Shown: positions 9,312 to 18,025 of the stretch, one piece after another
Numbering within the stretch: the first letter of the stretch is position 1
Layout: each line of letters starts with the position of its first letter
Source of the DNA: Cohnella sp. GbtcB17
GTDB lineage: Bacteria > Bacillota > Bacilli > Paenibacillales > Paenibacillaceae
Direction of reading: 5' to 3'
Assembly: GCF_019091135.1 (NCBI RefSeq)
Contig: NZ_JAGXJW010000002.1
Span: 186,001 to 250,000 of the forward strand
Length of the DNA stretch: 64,000 bases
Notes under the pieces: generated by a model
The model's input: the letters and a program-made list of their open reading frames with translations, nothing else
The model's database searches: none
What the model was told of the DNA's origin: nothing
Program-made: the position numbers and the translations under genes

Positions 9312-10325
9312 TCAATGATGAAGCGCCAACAAGTCCTTGAGGCTGTCATCGATAAATCGGTTGTCCGCCTTGTTGATGCCGCGACCGGCAAAATGGCCCC
9401 AGATCGACTCGATAGGTTTAAAGACGGCATGCGGCATACGCTCTGCCTCGTATTTGTTGTCGTCCGCCGGGCAGAAGAGATCCGTGCTCCCCGGCATGAC
9501 GTATGCAAGCGCCCTGATGCTTCCGAGCGCCTTCTCGAAGCCCCCGTTATAAACGGGGTTTGCGCTAATATCCGCGTGTATGCCTGTCGTTAACATCGCG
9601 AGGACATTGTGCGGATCCATTTTCATAAAGCTGTCCTCCCAGACGCCGGTCATAAAGTCCGCCACAGAGTCGAATCCCAGCTCGCGATAAAGACCCTCTC
9701 TGTAAAACGCCTGCGACAACCCCCATCCCGCATAAACACGGCCAACGGCACGCATGTCGGCGGCGGTCAACTGGCCCAGCTTACTAGAATCGAAGCCGAC
9801 TGCTGCCAAGAGCGGCGCTCTCATGCCTTCCAGGACCAAATACGTTTGGGGCCACGTCTTGGCCATGCCGGCGATCGGCGCGATTCGTTCCACCATATCC
9901 GGATAGCTCGCTCCCCACTGGAACGCTTGAATCCCTCCCAGGGACCAGCCGACGACGAGCGCGATCTTTTGAATGCCGAACTTCTCGGTTACGAGCCGAT
10001 GCTGGAATTGAACGTTGTCATAAACGGTAACCTGCGGGAAGTTGGCCTTGTCGAAAGGCGGTGGCGTGTTGCTAGGAGAGGAAGACAGCCCATTGCCCAG
10101 CAGATTCGGCACGATAATGAAGTATTTGTGCGGATCCAGCGCCATGCCCTCTCCGATCAACCACTCATTCTGAACGTGCTGGTCGCCGAACGCAGTCGGA
10201 TAGACGATGACATTATCTTTCTGTTCATTCAAACGGCCGTATGTCTTATAAGCGAGAAAAGCGTCCGGCAGCGTCGTTCCCGATTGCAAAGTGACGTCAC
10301 CTAAACCAAAAATTTCGTAATCCAT
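9312..10325 (-). CDS. Alpha/beta hydrolase, homoserine O-acetyltransferase (MetX)-like
   Basis: A 337-residue alpha/beta hydrolase of the MetX-like superfamily. The nucleophile elbow GWSLGG carries Ser128; the acid is probably Asp288 or Asp289 in CPADDN and the base His311 in WGHFAGRG. The segments VYPTAFGDQH and NLLGNGLSSSPSN match the oxyanion and acyl-binding region of MetX-like proteins. True homoserine acetyltransferases sit with methionine genes. This one is alone and divergent from a LysR regulator, so it may be a hydrolase or an acyltransferase on another substrate. ATG at 10325 follows GAAGGGAGCGATCTTGCG. The LysR gene may control it. Confidence 0.85.
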   Translation of the reverse strand: MDYEIFGLGDVTLQSGTTLPDAFLAYKTYGRLNEQKDNVIVYPTAFGDQHVQNEWLIGEGMALDPHKYFIIVPNLLGNGLSSSPSNTPPPFDKANFPQVTVYDNVQFQHRLVTEKFGIQKIALVVGWSLGGIQAFQWGASYPDMVERIAPIAGMAKTWPQTYLVLEGMRAPLLAAVGFDSSKLGQLTAADMRAVGRVYAGWGLSQAFYREGLYRELGFDSVADFMTGVWEDSFMKMDPHNVLAMLTTGIHADISANPVYNGGFEKALGSIRALAYVMPGSTDLFCPADDNKYEAERMPHAVFKPIESIWGHFAGRGINKADNRFIDDSLKDLLALHH

Positions 10326-10437
10326 CGCAAGATCGCTCCCTTCTTGTCGTTAGTATAGATCCGTGCTACGCTCAATAAAAGTGAATACAATTCAAAGTCA
10401 TATTCAGTATTATTGAAAGTAAAAGGAGGATCGTGCG

Positions 10438-11349
10438 ATGGAATTGCGCCAACTGAACACGTTCCGAACGGTCGCATCCACTTTAAATTTCAGCCGGGCC
10501 GCGGAAGCGCTGAACTACGTCCCTTCCAACGTTACGATGCAAATGAAAGCGTTGGAGGACGAGCTTGGCGTTCGTCTCTTCGATCGCCTGGGCAAGCAGC
10601 TCGTGCTCACGACGGAGGGCAAACGCTTTTTAACGCATGTTCATGACGTTCTCGACAAATTGGACGAAGCCCGCAGCGCCGTTCACGACAACGAACAGCT
10701 AACCGGCACCTTGACGGTCAGCGCCAACGAGGTCGTCTGCGCCTACCGGCTGCCGGCCGTCTTCAGACGGTTTCGTTCGCAATATCCCGGCGTCCGTCTG
10801 ATCTTCCGCTCCGTGCCGAATCAAGCGCTCAGGCAAGCGCTCTTCGACGGGGCCGCAGATGTCGTCTTTATACTGGACGAACCCGTTCGCTCAACCGGGC
10901 TCGCCGTCGAACCGCTGCTGGAAGAGAACTTCCGCCTTTTCGCCGCATCCGACCACCCGCTCGCGACACGAGCCGAGCTGCAGCCGGACGATTTTCACGG
11001 AGAAATCTTCCTGACCAATGAAAAAGGCTGTCCCTATCGAACGATGTTCGACCGGTCCTTCGAGAAAGAGGGCATCGACAGCCTCACTTACCTAGAGTTT
11101 CAAAGCGCCGAGGCGATCAAACAATGCGCCATCTCTGGCATCGGCATCGCCTTCCTGCCGCAGATCGTGACGGAAGCCGAAGTCGCACGCGGCGAGCTCG
11201 TTGCGCTGCCGTGGCAAATTCCGGACTTGCGCGTGTATACGCAGATGCTGTGGCATAAAGACAAGTGGCTGTCGCCCATTATGACGGGTTTCATAGAAGC
11301 GGTAAGGGAAGTTTCGCCGAAGGCCGGCACGACCGCGCCCGGATCATGA
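10438..11349 (+). CDS. LysR-family transcriptional regulator
   Basis: A 303-residue LysR-type regulator. The N-terminal winged helix-turn-helix is clear: MELRQLNTFRTVA, then LNFSRAAEALNYVPSNVT, and a following LFDRLG motif. The C-terminal part is a substrate-binding domain of the two-lobed type (residues 90-295). AAAAGGAGGATCGTGCG precedes the ATG. It is divergent from the MetX-like hydrolase. The 112-bp gap contains TTCAA (10391-10395) and TTGAA (10413-10417) as an imperfect palindrome that could be its operator; this is only a candidate. The co-inducer is unknown. Confidence 0.92.
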   Translation: MELRQLNTFRTVASTLNFSRAAEALNYVPSNVTMQMKALEDELGVRLFDRLGKQLVLTTEGKRFLTHVHDVLDKLDEARSAVHDNEQLTGTLTVSANEVVCAYRLPAVFRRFRSQYPGVRLIFRSVPNQALRQALFDGAADVVFILDEPVRSTGLAVEPLLEENFRLFAASDHPLATRAELQPDDFHGEIFLTNEKGCPYRTMFDRSFEKEGIDSLTYLEFQSAEAIKQCAISGIGIAFLPQIVTEAEVARGELVALPWQIPDLRVYTQMLWHKDKWLSPIMTGFIEAVREVSPKAGTTAPGS

Positions 11350-11371
11350 TCCATATGGGAATCAAGCTATG

Positions 11372-13405
11372 CTACTGTGTCTGACCAATCGTCCCGATCG
11401 GCGGCCTTGGACCTGCATCCGTGAGGCCGACCTCGGCATCGTACGCATCGAAAATCTTGCGCGCGATCGGCGCCGCGCCCCAGCCGCCGTAGCCCCCGTC
11501 CGGCACGATAACAGCGACAGCGAGCTTTGGATTATCCTGCGGGGCATAGGAAATAAAGACGGCGTTCTCGACGAACTTGCGCTTGCCGACGCCCTGCTGC
11601 TGGGACGTACCGGTCTTGCGATAGAAGTCATAGCGCACGCCGTCGAAGCCTTCAACTTTGACCTGTGCCATGCCGTCTTCGATCGTTTTCCAATACGAAT
11701 TCGGCAGCTTAATCTCGTTTAGCACCTCGGGCTTCATCTTCGTCACGATGTTGCCGTCCGCATCGGTCGTATGGTCGACGAGCAGCGGCTTCATCCGCTT
11801 GCCGTGGCTCGCGAGCGTCGCTGCGTACTGCGCCAGCTGCAACGCCGTATACTTGCCCTGTTGGCCGAACGACGCGTAGATCATCGCGGACTGAGGGCTG
11901 TCCCGTGTTGCGCTTACGAAGTAATCCACAATACCGGGCATTTCCAATGGCAGCCCGCTGCCGGTTTTCACCCCGAGTCCGAACTCCTTCATGTGTTTGT
12001 CCCAGATGTCGACGCTTTTTTTCTTAAATTGCATATAAAGAGCGTTTCCGACCATCTTCGCCATGTATGCGTTGGACGACTTGGCGATCGCCCTTGTAGG
12101 CGTGAGCGAACCGTTGTAGACGCGTCCCGCATTCTGAACCTCCGCCTGATTGTCGCGACCGAACTTGAAGTAACCCGGGTCCGTCCATGTAGTCGAGGGC
12201 GTGATGACCTTTTCCATCAACCCGGTCAGGATCGTCAGCGGCTTCTGCGTCGAGCCTAGCGGCACAAGCGAAGTCGGATGCTGCGAGCGTTCCTTGGGGT
12301 CCTTATAAGGCGGGAATACTTCCCGGATCGCGCCGTTGCCCATCGCAGGCGTGATCTCATCCAGCTCCTTCTGGCTGATCCCGCCCTGCCAGATGCTCGG
12401 ATCGTAATCCGGCATGCTCGCCATCGCCACCACCCTGCCCGTCTCCACTTCCATCGCGACCGCATATCCCGTCGTCGGCTGCGCATCTCTGAGCGTCTTG
12501 GCCGTCGAAGCGCGAGTCGTCGCGATCTGATCGAGAATGGCTTGCTGGGCGGTGAGCTGTACTTTGCGATTAATCGTCAGATACAGATTCTGCCCTTTGA
12601 CCGGCTTCGTCAGCTTCATGTCGCCGACGATCCGGCTCTTGACGTCGATTTGATAAGATTTATAACCGTTAAGCCCCCGCAGCTCCTTCTGATACATCAA
12701 CTCGATGCCGTCGTAGCCGACCTCCTCCGAATCCAGATACTTAAGCGCGGGATCCGATTGATTCGCGTTGATCTCTTTGTAGAAATCCAGATTTTCCTTG
12801 GCCCCCTTCATCTTGTTCATATAGCCAACCAATTGTACGGCGACCCGGTCGGGGGTGTATTGGCGAATGCTCTCCTCCACGATCTCCACATCCGGATACT
12901 CGTCGCGGTGCTCGCTAAGATAGGCGATCTCTTCTTTTGACAGTCCGGATTTGATCCGCCGTTGCTGGAATGGCAGATGCGTTATGCCATCGAGGTCCAT
13001 CGCCTCGATCACGTCCTCAGCCGTCAACGGCTTGGAACGCTCATCGCCTCTTTCGTTAAACAGCTTCACGAGTTTTGCAGCCAGCGCCTCCGCGTCTTTC
13101 TGCTTAAAACCTGTTTTAAAAGTAAAATACAGCGACTGCGTCGAGATCGAATAGGCGATCTGACGTCCCGCGGAATCGTAAATATTGCCGCGAATGGGCG
13201 GGATGGATACGCCCTTCGTGATCAAACGCGTCTGGCGCTCCTGGAGACTTGGACCCTCGACGAGCTGCACATAAGCAAGGCGCACGATTAGCCAGGAGAA
13301 CAGGAAAAAGGTAACCATGAAAAAGACATTTAACCTGATGCTGAATTGGCGACGGTTTTGAACTTCCTTTTTCATTCGTTCTTCGGTTTTATGGTCAATT
13401 TCCAA
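11372..13405 (-). CDS. Penicillin-binding protein 2 (class B transpeptidase)
   Basis: A class B penicillin-binding protein that cross-links peptidoglycan, of the PBP2/elongasome type. A membrane anchor lies near residues 23-50, followed by a dimerisation domain and a transpeptidase domain. The catalytic motifs are STQK (about residue 383), SSN (about 440) and KTGT (about 596). I chose the TTG at 13405 because GAGGGG lies 7 bases upstream; an in-frame GTG at 13420 has no ribosome binding site. No rodA or mre gene is adjacent, so this may be one of several PBP2 paralogues. The C-terminus ends with a Pro/Gly-rich tail. Confidence 0.92.
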   Translation of the reverse strand: MEIDHKTEERMKKEVQNRRQFSIRLNVFFMVTFFLFSWLIVRLAYVQLVEGPSLQERQTRLITKGVSIPPIRGNIYDSAGRQIAYSISTQSLYFTFKTGFKQKDAEALAAKLVKLFNERGDERSKPLTAEDVIEAMDLDGITHLPFQQRRIKSGLSKEEIAYLSEHRDEYPDVEIVEESIRQYTPDRVAVQLVGYMNKMKGAKENLDFYKEINANQSDPALKYLDSEEVGYDGIELMYQKELRGLNGYKSYQIDVKSRIVGDMKLTKPVKGQNLYLTINRKVQLTAQQAILDQIATTRASTAKTLRDAQPTTGYAVAMEVETGRVVAMASMPDYDPSIWQGGISQKELDEITPAMGNGAIREVFPPYKDPKERSQHPTSLVPLGSTQKPLTILTGLMEKVITPSTTWTDPGYFKFGRDNQAEVQNAGRVYNGSLTPTRAIAKSSNAYMAKMVGNALYMQFKKKSVDIWDKHMKEFGLGVKTGSGLPLEMPGIVDYFVSATRDSPQSAMIYASFGQQGKYTALQLAQYAATLASHGKRMKPLLVDHTTDADGNIVTKMKPEVLNEIKLPNSYWKTIEDGMAQVKVEGFDGVRYDFYRKTGTSQQQGVGKRKFVENAVFISYAPQDNPKLAVAVIVPDGGYGGWGAAPIARKIFDAYDAEVGLTDAGPRPPIGTIGQTQ

Positions 13406-13605
13406 CTTTCGTCCCCTCACTCCGACACTGGATACCCACCCTTATATTGTCATATATTGAGACGAATACCTTTTTAGAGAGGTTCAATGTTTATAAAAGA
13501 ATTTGCTTTCAAATCGATTAGACCGATGAATTCCCGACTCGGCTATCGTCTATATAATGAAGATACGGATGACAACCAACCAATAGACGAAGAGGTGTAT
13601 CGAAA

Positions 13606-14022
13606 ATGGCATTAACGTCCACATTCACGAGCTTGAACCTGCCTGTCAAAAATGTAGCGCAATCGAAGGCGTTCTTCACCGGAATCGGATTCGCGCTCAA
13701 CCCGCAATTCCCCGATAATGAGAATTCGGCAGCTATCGTGATCGGCGACAATCTGCAAGTCATGCTGATCGCCGATTCATTCTTTACTACGCTCACGGAG
13801 CGGGACATCGTCGATACGAGCAAGTATGCGCAGTTCACGATCGCCCTCGCCTTCGAGAGCCGGGCAAAGGTCGATGAGATCGTGAAAACCGCGGTCTCCT
13901 TGGGCGGGAAATTGCACGCAGAACCTGAGGACCATGGGGTTATGTACCATTGGGGATTTGTGGACTTGGACGGGCATCTGTGGGCGATCAATTGCATGAA
14001 CGCGGATGCGGCGCAAGGTTAA
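13606..14022 (+). CDS. VOC-family (glyoxalase/bleomycin resistance-like) protein
   Basis: A 138-residue VOC protein, with a first beta-alpha-beta unit (TSLNLPVKNVAQSKAFF) and a C-terminal DLDGHLWAI signature. It belongs to the 'glyoxalase/extradiol dioxygenase-like' lactoylglutathione lyase relatives, which bind a divalent metal. The substrate is unknown. GAAGAGGTG precedes the ATG. It forms a single-gene unit ending at the hairpin at 14062. Confidence 0.88.
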   Translation: MALTSTFTSLNLPVKNVAQSKAFFTGIGFALNPQFPDNENSAAIVIGDNLQVMLIADSFFTTLTERDIVDTSKYAQFTIALAFESRAKVDEIVKTAVSLGGKLHAEPEDHGVMYHWGFVDLDGHLWAINCMNADAAQG

Positions 14023-14061
14023 GAGAACGGAGAGTACGGTTCGTATTTTGATTCAACAGGA

Positions 14062-14096
14062 AAGACGCCGGGCACTTTCTCCGGCGTCTTCTTCGC
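14062..14096 (+). terminator. Terminator with the AAGACGCCGG stem
   Basis: AAGACGCCGG (14062-14071) pairs with CCGGCGTCTT (14081-14090), followed by CTTCGC. Near-identical hairpins recur at 16188 and 23861. Confidence 0.75.
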
Positions 14097-14138
14097 AATG
14101 GGGATCCGCTGTTTTTGGTTCCTCTATGTTTTCATTTG

Positions 14139-14684
14139 TTATTTCAGTTGTGTCACAAGAAGATTCAGCTGATAGCTCTCCTTGTTCTTTTCTTGCTCAT
14201 TTTTAACGATTTGCACGGTAACGTTCAGGGAATCTGATTTACCGTTAAGGAATACGGAGTTTAAGCCGTCTCCGTCGTCCTCCTCGAGATCCGTACGCTC
14301 GGGGTTTATCCCATTTTCTTTAAGCGCATTTTCATAAAATGCAGCGAGTTCATTAATCGGCGTATCGCTAGTTAGCGCTACCACATAATTTTTGCCCTCT
14401 TCCGCATCGGTCACCATCGAACTCTCAATCTGCGAACCTGGGGAGACAGACAGAGGAAATCCCTCTGGAAGTTCCTCGGCTTCCCCATTCAACAGGACTT
14501 CCCCCTCATCCGAACTGATCGATACACCTTTACCTTCTTCTTTAACCTTAACGCCTGAAGATTGTTCAATCAATTTTTCGGCAGCTTTCTCAGAAGCCTT
14601 TTCCCCCTGTCCGCAACCTGAAGCAGCCGTTAAAGTCAGTGCAAGTAGTAGGGATAGAGAAGCGGTCCTTGTAAATGAAGGCAT
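14139..14684 (-). CDS. Uncharacterised lipoprotein
   Basis: A 181-residue exported protein with a signal peptide and a lipobox ending in ASGC (Cys about 24), so it should be anchored to the outer face of the membrane. The mature part is acidic and rich in Glu and Lys, with a predicted alpha-beta fold after residue 80 (SQIESSMVTDAEEGKNYVV, then AAFYENALKENG). That last motif resembles the small lipoprotein domain found in several Firmicute proteins, where an ExxxxFYxxxLxxxG helix occurs; this is a resemblance only. AAGGAGAAAACAAACC precedes the ATG. It is monocistronic and its function is unknown. Confidence 0.8.
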   Translation of the reverse strand: MPSFTRTASLSLLLALTLTAASGCGQGEKASEKAAEKLIEQSSGVKVKEEGKGVSISSDEGEVLLNGEAEELPEGFPLSVSPGSQIESSMVTDAEEGKNYVVALTSDTPINELAAFYENALKENGINPERTDLEEDDGDGLNSVFLNGKSDSLNVTVQIVKNEQEKNKESYQLNLLVTQLK

Positions 14685-14891
14685 GGTTTGTTTTCTCCTT
14701 TTTACTTCGTGATCATCATTATTTGGCTAGAACCGTTCGGTCCTCTGACGGCAAGAAATATAACTTTTATGATATTTTGTTGTTCATAAAATGGCGACAG
14801 ACTATAAGTATCATTTCCTGGACGTTAAATTAAAAATGTCCTCCAATATCTAGAATTGGAGGACAATTTCCTAATTATAAACCCTCTAACA

Positions 14892-15674
14892 TCAAAGTCT
14901 AGTTCCTCCAGTGGCATCAATAAATTGCCCCGTGATCCACCGCGCTTCCTCAGATGCGACGAACGCAACTACATCAGCAACCTCTTCTGCGGTACCAACT
15001 CTTCCGAATGCGGACATAGAAGCTGCTCCAGCACGAGCTTCCGGGTCGGCGAGCCAAGCCTTGTTCATATCCGTATCCGTAACGCCGGGCCTTATTGCAT
15101 TTACAGTAATATCTTTTGGTGCAAAAAGTGGAGCCAAAGCCAAAGTCAATGTCTCAATGGCTCCCTTGGAAGCCGAATAAATGGTATTCATTGGTCCGGC
15201 AATACGAGTAAAGCCAGTAGAAATGTTAACGATTCGTCCACCATTCCGTATAAACGGGCTGGCTGCTTGCGTAATAAAGTATGGAGCTTTAAGGTTAACA
15301 TTAATGACATCTTCAAACGCTTCAATTGAAGTTTCTTCAAAAGGAATGGCCGGTGCAATACCTGCGTTATTGATTAAGATGTCCAAGTGCACAGATCCAA
15401 CTTCAGAACGAACAGCATCTTCAAATGCAGCCCAAAGCTTTTTGACACCGGAAATTCCCGTGGTTAATTCTGCTCCAAGCGCTACAGCCTTTGAGCCCAA
15501 AGCCTTAATCTCTTCAACCACTTTTAAAGCAGCATCCCGATTACTGGCATAATGAACCCCTATAAATTCTGCTCCGCCAGCAGCTAATTTTTTGGCGATT
15601 TCAGCCCCAATCCCACGACTAGCCCCTGTGACCAAGGCAACTTTACCACTGAATTTTCCTTCACTCGTCGACAT
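14892..15674 (-). CDS. Short-chain dehydrogenase/reductase
   Basis: A 260-residue classical SDR enzyme, predicted to be an NAD(P)-dependent oxidoreductase. Visible motifs are TGASRGIG (cofactor binding), NNAG, the catalytic Tyr and Lys in YSASKG, and a C-terminal ITGQFIDATGG. I chose the ATG at 15674 because AAAAGGAGCGGGGATAAG precedes it; the frame stays open to 15773 but that part lacks a start signal. It is divergent from an HxlR regulator with a palindrome in between, which suggests control by an electrophile- or redox-sensing HxlR protein. The substrate is unknown. Confidence 0.92.
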   Translation of the reverse strand: MSTSEGKFSGKVALVTGASRGIGAEIAKKLAAGGAEFIGVHYASNRDAALKVVEEIKALGSKAVALGAELTTGISGVKKLWAAFEDAVRSEVGSVHLDILINNAGIAPAIPFEETSIEAFEDVINVNLKAPYFITQAASPFIRNGGRIVNISTGFTRIAGPMNTIYSASKGAIETLTLALAPLFAPKDITVNAIRPGVTDTDMNKAWLADPEARAGAASMSAFGRVGTAEEVADVVAFVASEEARWITGQFIDATGGTRL

Positions 15675-15744
15675 CTTATCCCCGCTCCTTTTAAGAGACA
15701 TTGAATGCATAGTCAATATTATTGGATTATGATAAATATAAATA

Positions 15745-15767
15745 GTACGATATTTTTGTATCGTTAC
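15745..15767. promoter_or_regulatory. Candidate HxlR operator
   Basis: GTACGATA and TATCGTTAC form a near-perfect inverted repeat around TTTTTG in the gap between the divergent SDR and HxlR genes. Paired GTAC-type half-sites are known for HxlR-family regulators. The assignment is inferred. Confidence 0.55.
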
Positions 15768-15799
15768 GATCAAATGATATACCTAAGAGGTGAAGTTCC

Positions 15800-16153
15800 A
15801 TGATCGAATTAAAAAGTGCTGACCTAACCTGTCCGTTCACTACAGCTCAGAAAGTATTGTCCGGTAAATGGTCTCTTATGATCATTTTTCATCTAAAGGA
15901 CGGACCCGTACGCTTTAACGAACTGTTGCGGAAATTTGACGGCTTAACGCACGCGTCGCTGACTAAACAACTCAAGCAGCTGGAAACCTATCAACTGATT
16001 CACCGTGAGGTTTATCATCAAATTCCGCCAAAAGTAGAATATTCTTTAACTGATTTGGGGAAAAAGCTTTTTCCGACGATTAATAGGCTAACGGATTGGG
16101 GAAGCGAGTATATTGAGCATTGCAAGACAACTGAAGCCAGTTCGCTCGGGTAA
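15800..16153 (+). CDS. HxlR-family transcriptional regulator
   Basis: A 117-residue HxlR-type winged helix protein. The family pattern is complete: CPFTTAQKVLSGKWSLMIIFHL, then RFNELLRKFDGLTHASLTKQLKQLE, then the wing and YSLTDLGKKLFP. It keeps one Cys near the N-terminus (Cys11), the position used for redox sensing in several HxlR regulators. AAGAGGTGAAGTTCC precedes the ATG. It probably controls the divergent SDR gene through the palindrome between them. Confidence 0.93.
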   Translation: MIELKSADLTCPFTTAQKVLSGKWSLMIIFHLKDGPVRFNELLRKFDGLTHASLTKQLKQLETYQLIHREVYHQIPPKVEYSLTDLGKKLFPTINRLTDWGSEYIEHCKTTEASSLG

Positions 16154-16187
16154 CACACCCCATAGTGAACGACATGAGCAAAAGTAA

Positions 16188-16222
16188 AAGACGCCGGGCA
16201 CCCTACCCCGGCGTCTTCTTCG
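16188..16222. terminator. Bidirectional terminator, second AAGACGCCGG hairpin
   Basis: AAGACGCCGGG (16188-16198) pairs with CCCGGCGTCTT (16207-16217), flanked by A-rich and T-rich bases. It sits between the convergent HxlR and SRPBCC genes. Confidence 0.75.
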
Positions 16223-16228
16223 CGATAC

Positions 16229-16654
16229 TTAATTTTGTTCCGTATAAGCTTTGAAATTATCCATAATCGCCTGCCAGCCTGCTTGCTGGAACTCGACAGG
16301 GTTGGTGCTTTCCGCGTCGAACGTTTCGACGACCTTCGTGGCATCGCCTTGATCGACGAACGTAATATCCACTCTTCTTCCGTCGTCCATGGTGTAGCCG
16401 ATTGCCTCATGCAGATTCACGACGTCGTACACGCCGCCAAAGTCAAAGCCCATGCTGCCATCCTTCGCTTCCATCCGTGTCGTAAACTTGCCGCCGACCC
16501 GCAGATCGTTCTCGGATCTCGGCGCATGCCAGTCCTCGGACGCTTGATTCCACTTCGTGATGTGCGCCGGCTCGTTCCAATAGCGCCATACCTTCTCGAC
16601 AGGGGCTTGAATGACAGTTTGTACGGTTACTTTCGTCGGTTGATTCGTTTCCAT
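16229..16654 (-). CDS. SRPBCC/AHSA1-family protein
   Basis: A 141-residue START-like protein of the AHSA1 type. The N-terminal strand is followed by APVEKVWRYWNEPAHITKWNQAS, and the C-terminus ends in GWQAIMDNFKAYTE, both typical. Members bind small hydrophobic ligands or act as stress proteins; the ligand here is unknown. I chose the ATG at 16654 (AGAGAGGTGTCCATTCAA upstream), not the upstream codon at 16720. It follows the ECF sigma gene by 75 bp on the same strand and may be in the same operon. Confidence 0.88.
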   Translation of the reverse strand: METNQPTKVTVQTVIQAPVEKVWRYWNEPAHITKWNQASEDWHAPRSENDLRVGGKFTTRMEAKDGSMGFDFGGVYDVVNLHEAIGYTMDDGRRVDITFVDQGDATKVVETFDAESTNPVEFQQAGWQAIMDNFKAYTEQN

Positions 16655-16729
16655 TTGAATGGACACCTCTCTCATGATATTGTTCGTTTGGTTAGTCTCA
16701 ATCATATAGACGAATGCCAAATACGAAAT

Positions 16730-17686
16730 TCATCGGTCGAGTCGCTCAGGAAGTCCAAATCGCGAAAATAATTTAGTATGTATAAAGTTTTGAACATGCA
16801 GAATTTGATTATCTCTCGTCTCGATGACATGGATGCCCCAAGGCACTAGGCTTGAGCCATCCTTGTCCGGCATATACTGGGCCAGCGCCGGATAACCGCC
16901 ATTGACCGTAACGGGCACAAATCGCGAGCCCTCGCAATGCCAGCGCGTGAGCGAATAAAAAGCGGACAAATCGTCCTTGCCGCGAATCCACATCTCGAAG
17001 GGCGGCATCGACATGCAGCCTTCCTCGTGGAACAAAGCCACGAGCGCATTGATATCGAATTGCTCGAAGGCTTCCACGTACCGGGACAGCAGTTCCTGCT
17101 CCGGCTGAACATCCATGCTGCTGAGCTCGTCGGAGCGAAGCTGCGCCCGGTCCATCGTCTCTCGAGCTCGCTGCAAGGCGCTGTTCACCGCCGCGGGCGA
17201 CATCGCGAGCGTCTCCGCGATCTGCTTGGACGACCATTCAAATACGTCCTTCAATATGAGCACCGCACGCTGCCGTGGAGGCAAGGTCTGCAGGAGCGCG
17301 ATGAAGCACAGCTGAAGCGTATCTCTGCGCACGAGCCGGTCCTCCGGATTACCCCCGAAGTCGGGAGACGGCCAGATCCAGGCGGAGTCCGGATGCGTCT
17401 CGCGCGGCTCGACGATGGCGGCAGCCGGATCGAACAAGTCAACGGGAAGCGCGCGGCGCTTCGACTGCCTTAGCTTGTCCAGGCACAGGTTGGAGGCGAT
17501 CCGATAAACCCAGGTTTTAAACGAGGACTCCTGTCTGAACGTGCTCCCGCTCTGCCACACCCGAATACTCGTCTCCTGAACGGCATCGTCCGCATCGTCC
17601 ATCGAGCCCAGCATCCGGTAACAGAACGACGTTAAGCCCGGCTTCAAGCTTGCAAATAAAGGTTCGTCAAATGCGGTCTCGTTCAT
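16730..17686 (-). CDS. ECF sigma factor with SnoaL-like C-terminal domain
   Basis: A 318-residue ECF sigma factor. Region 2 is seen in LGSMDDADDAVQETSIRVWQ and TWVYRIASNLCLDKLR; region 4 in LPPRQRAVLILKDVFEWSSKQIAETL. The C-terminal ~110 residues form a SnoaL/NTF2-like domain, as in the ECF41/SigJ-type groups, where this domain replaces an anti-sigma factor and tunes activity. I chose ATG 17686 because AAGGGAGGCCGCG precedes it. The SRPBCC gene downstream may be a target or operon partner. Confidence 0.9.
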   Translation of the reverse strand: MNETAFDEPLFASLKPGLTSFCYRMLGSMDDADDAVQETSIRVWQSGSTFRQESSFKTWVYRIASNLCLDKLRQSKRRALPVDLFDPAAAIVEPRETHPDSAWIWPSPDFGGNPEDRLVRRDTLQLCFIALLQTLPPRQRAVLILKDVFEWSSKQIAETLAMSPAAVNSALQRARETMDRAQLRSDELSSMDVQPEQELLSRYVEAFEQFDINALVALFHEEGCMSMPPFEMWIRGKDDLSAFYSLTRWHCEGSRFVPVTVNGGYPALAQYMPDKDGSSLVPWGIHVIETRDNQILHVQNFIHTKLFSRFGLPERLDR

Positions 17687-17966
17687 CGCGGCCTCCCTTA
17701 ACGATCTCCCCGAAGGGCTACCTTCAGTATAATTCAAGGAGGCGGAGAGGCTCAATTGAATTAATAAGTCAACATAGTTGAAAAATCTCCAAATACTCGA
17801 TCGAAATTTTCTCCATTTTATCGGTCGGCTTCAGCATCCCTGACGGTACTGGACGGAAGAAACTGTCCTTTGCTTTTCTTTAATGCGATAACTTTCACTT
17901 TTTTGGGATTGTAAAAAGAAATGTTTGAATTTACAATATTGTTTTCTCTATCAATAACTATCTATA

Positions 17967-18020
17967 AGTAAAAACAAATGGATTGACCTCTACACCGAGA
18001 TCAATCCATTTGTTTTTACT
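17967..18020 (-). terminator. Long A/T-rich terminator of the subtilase gene
   Basis: A perfect 20-bp inverted repeat (17967-17986 and 18001-18020) with a 14-base loop lies six bases past the subtilase stop. On the minus strand the 3' arm holds GTTTTTACTT. The rest of the gap (17687-17966) shows nothing else I can support. Confidence 0.8.
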
Positions 18021-18025
18021 CATGG

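Noticed and set aside
9312-10325. A true homoserine O-acetyltransferase (metX)
   Set aside because: Family motifs fit, but there is no methionine context; the safer call is MetX-like hydrolase.
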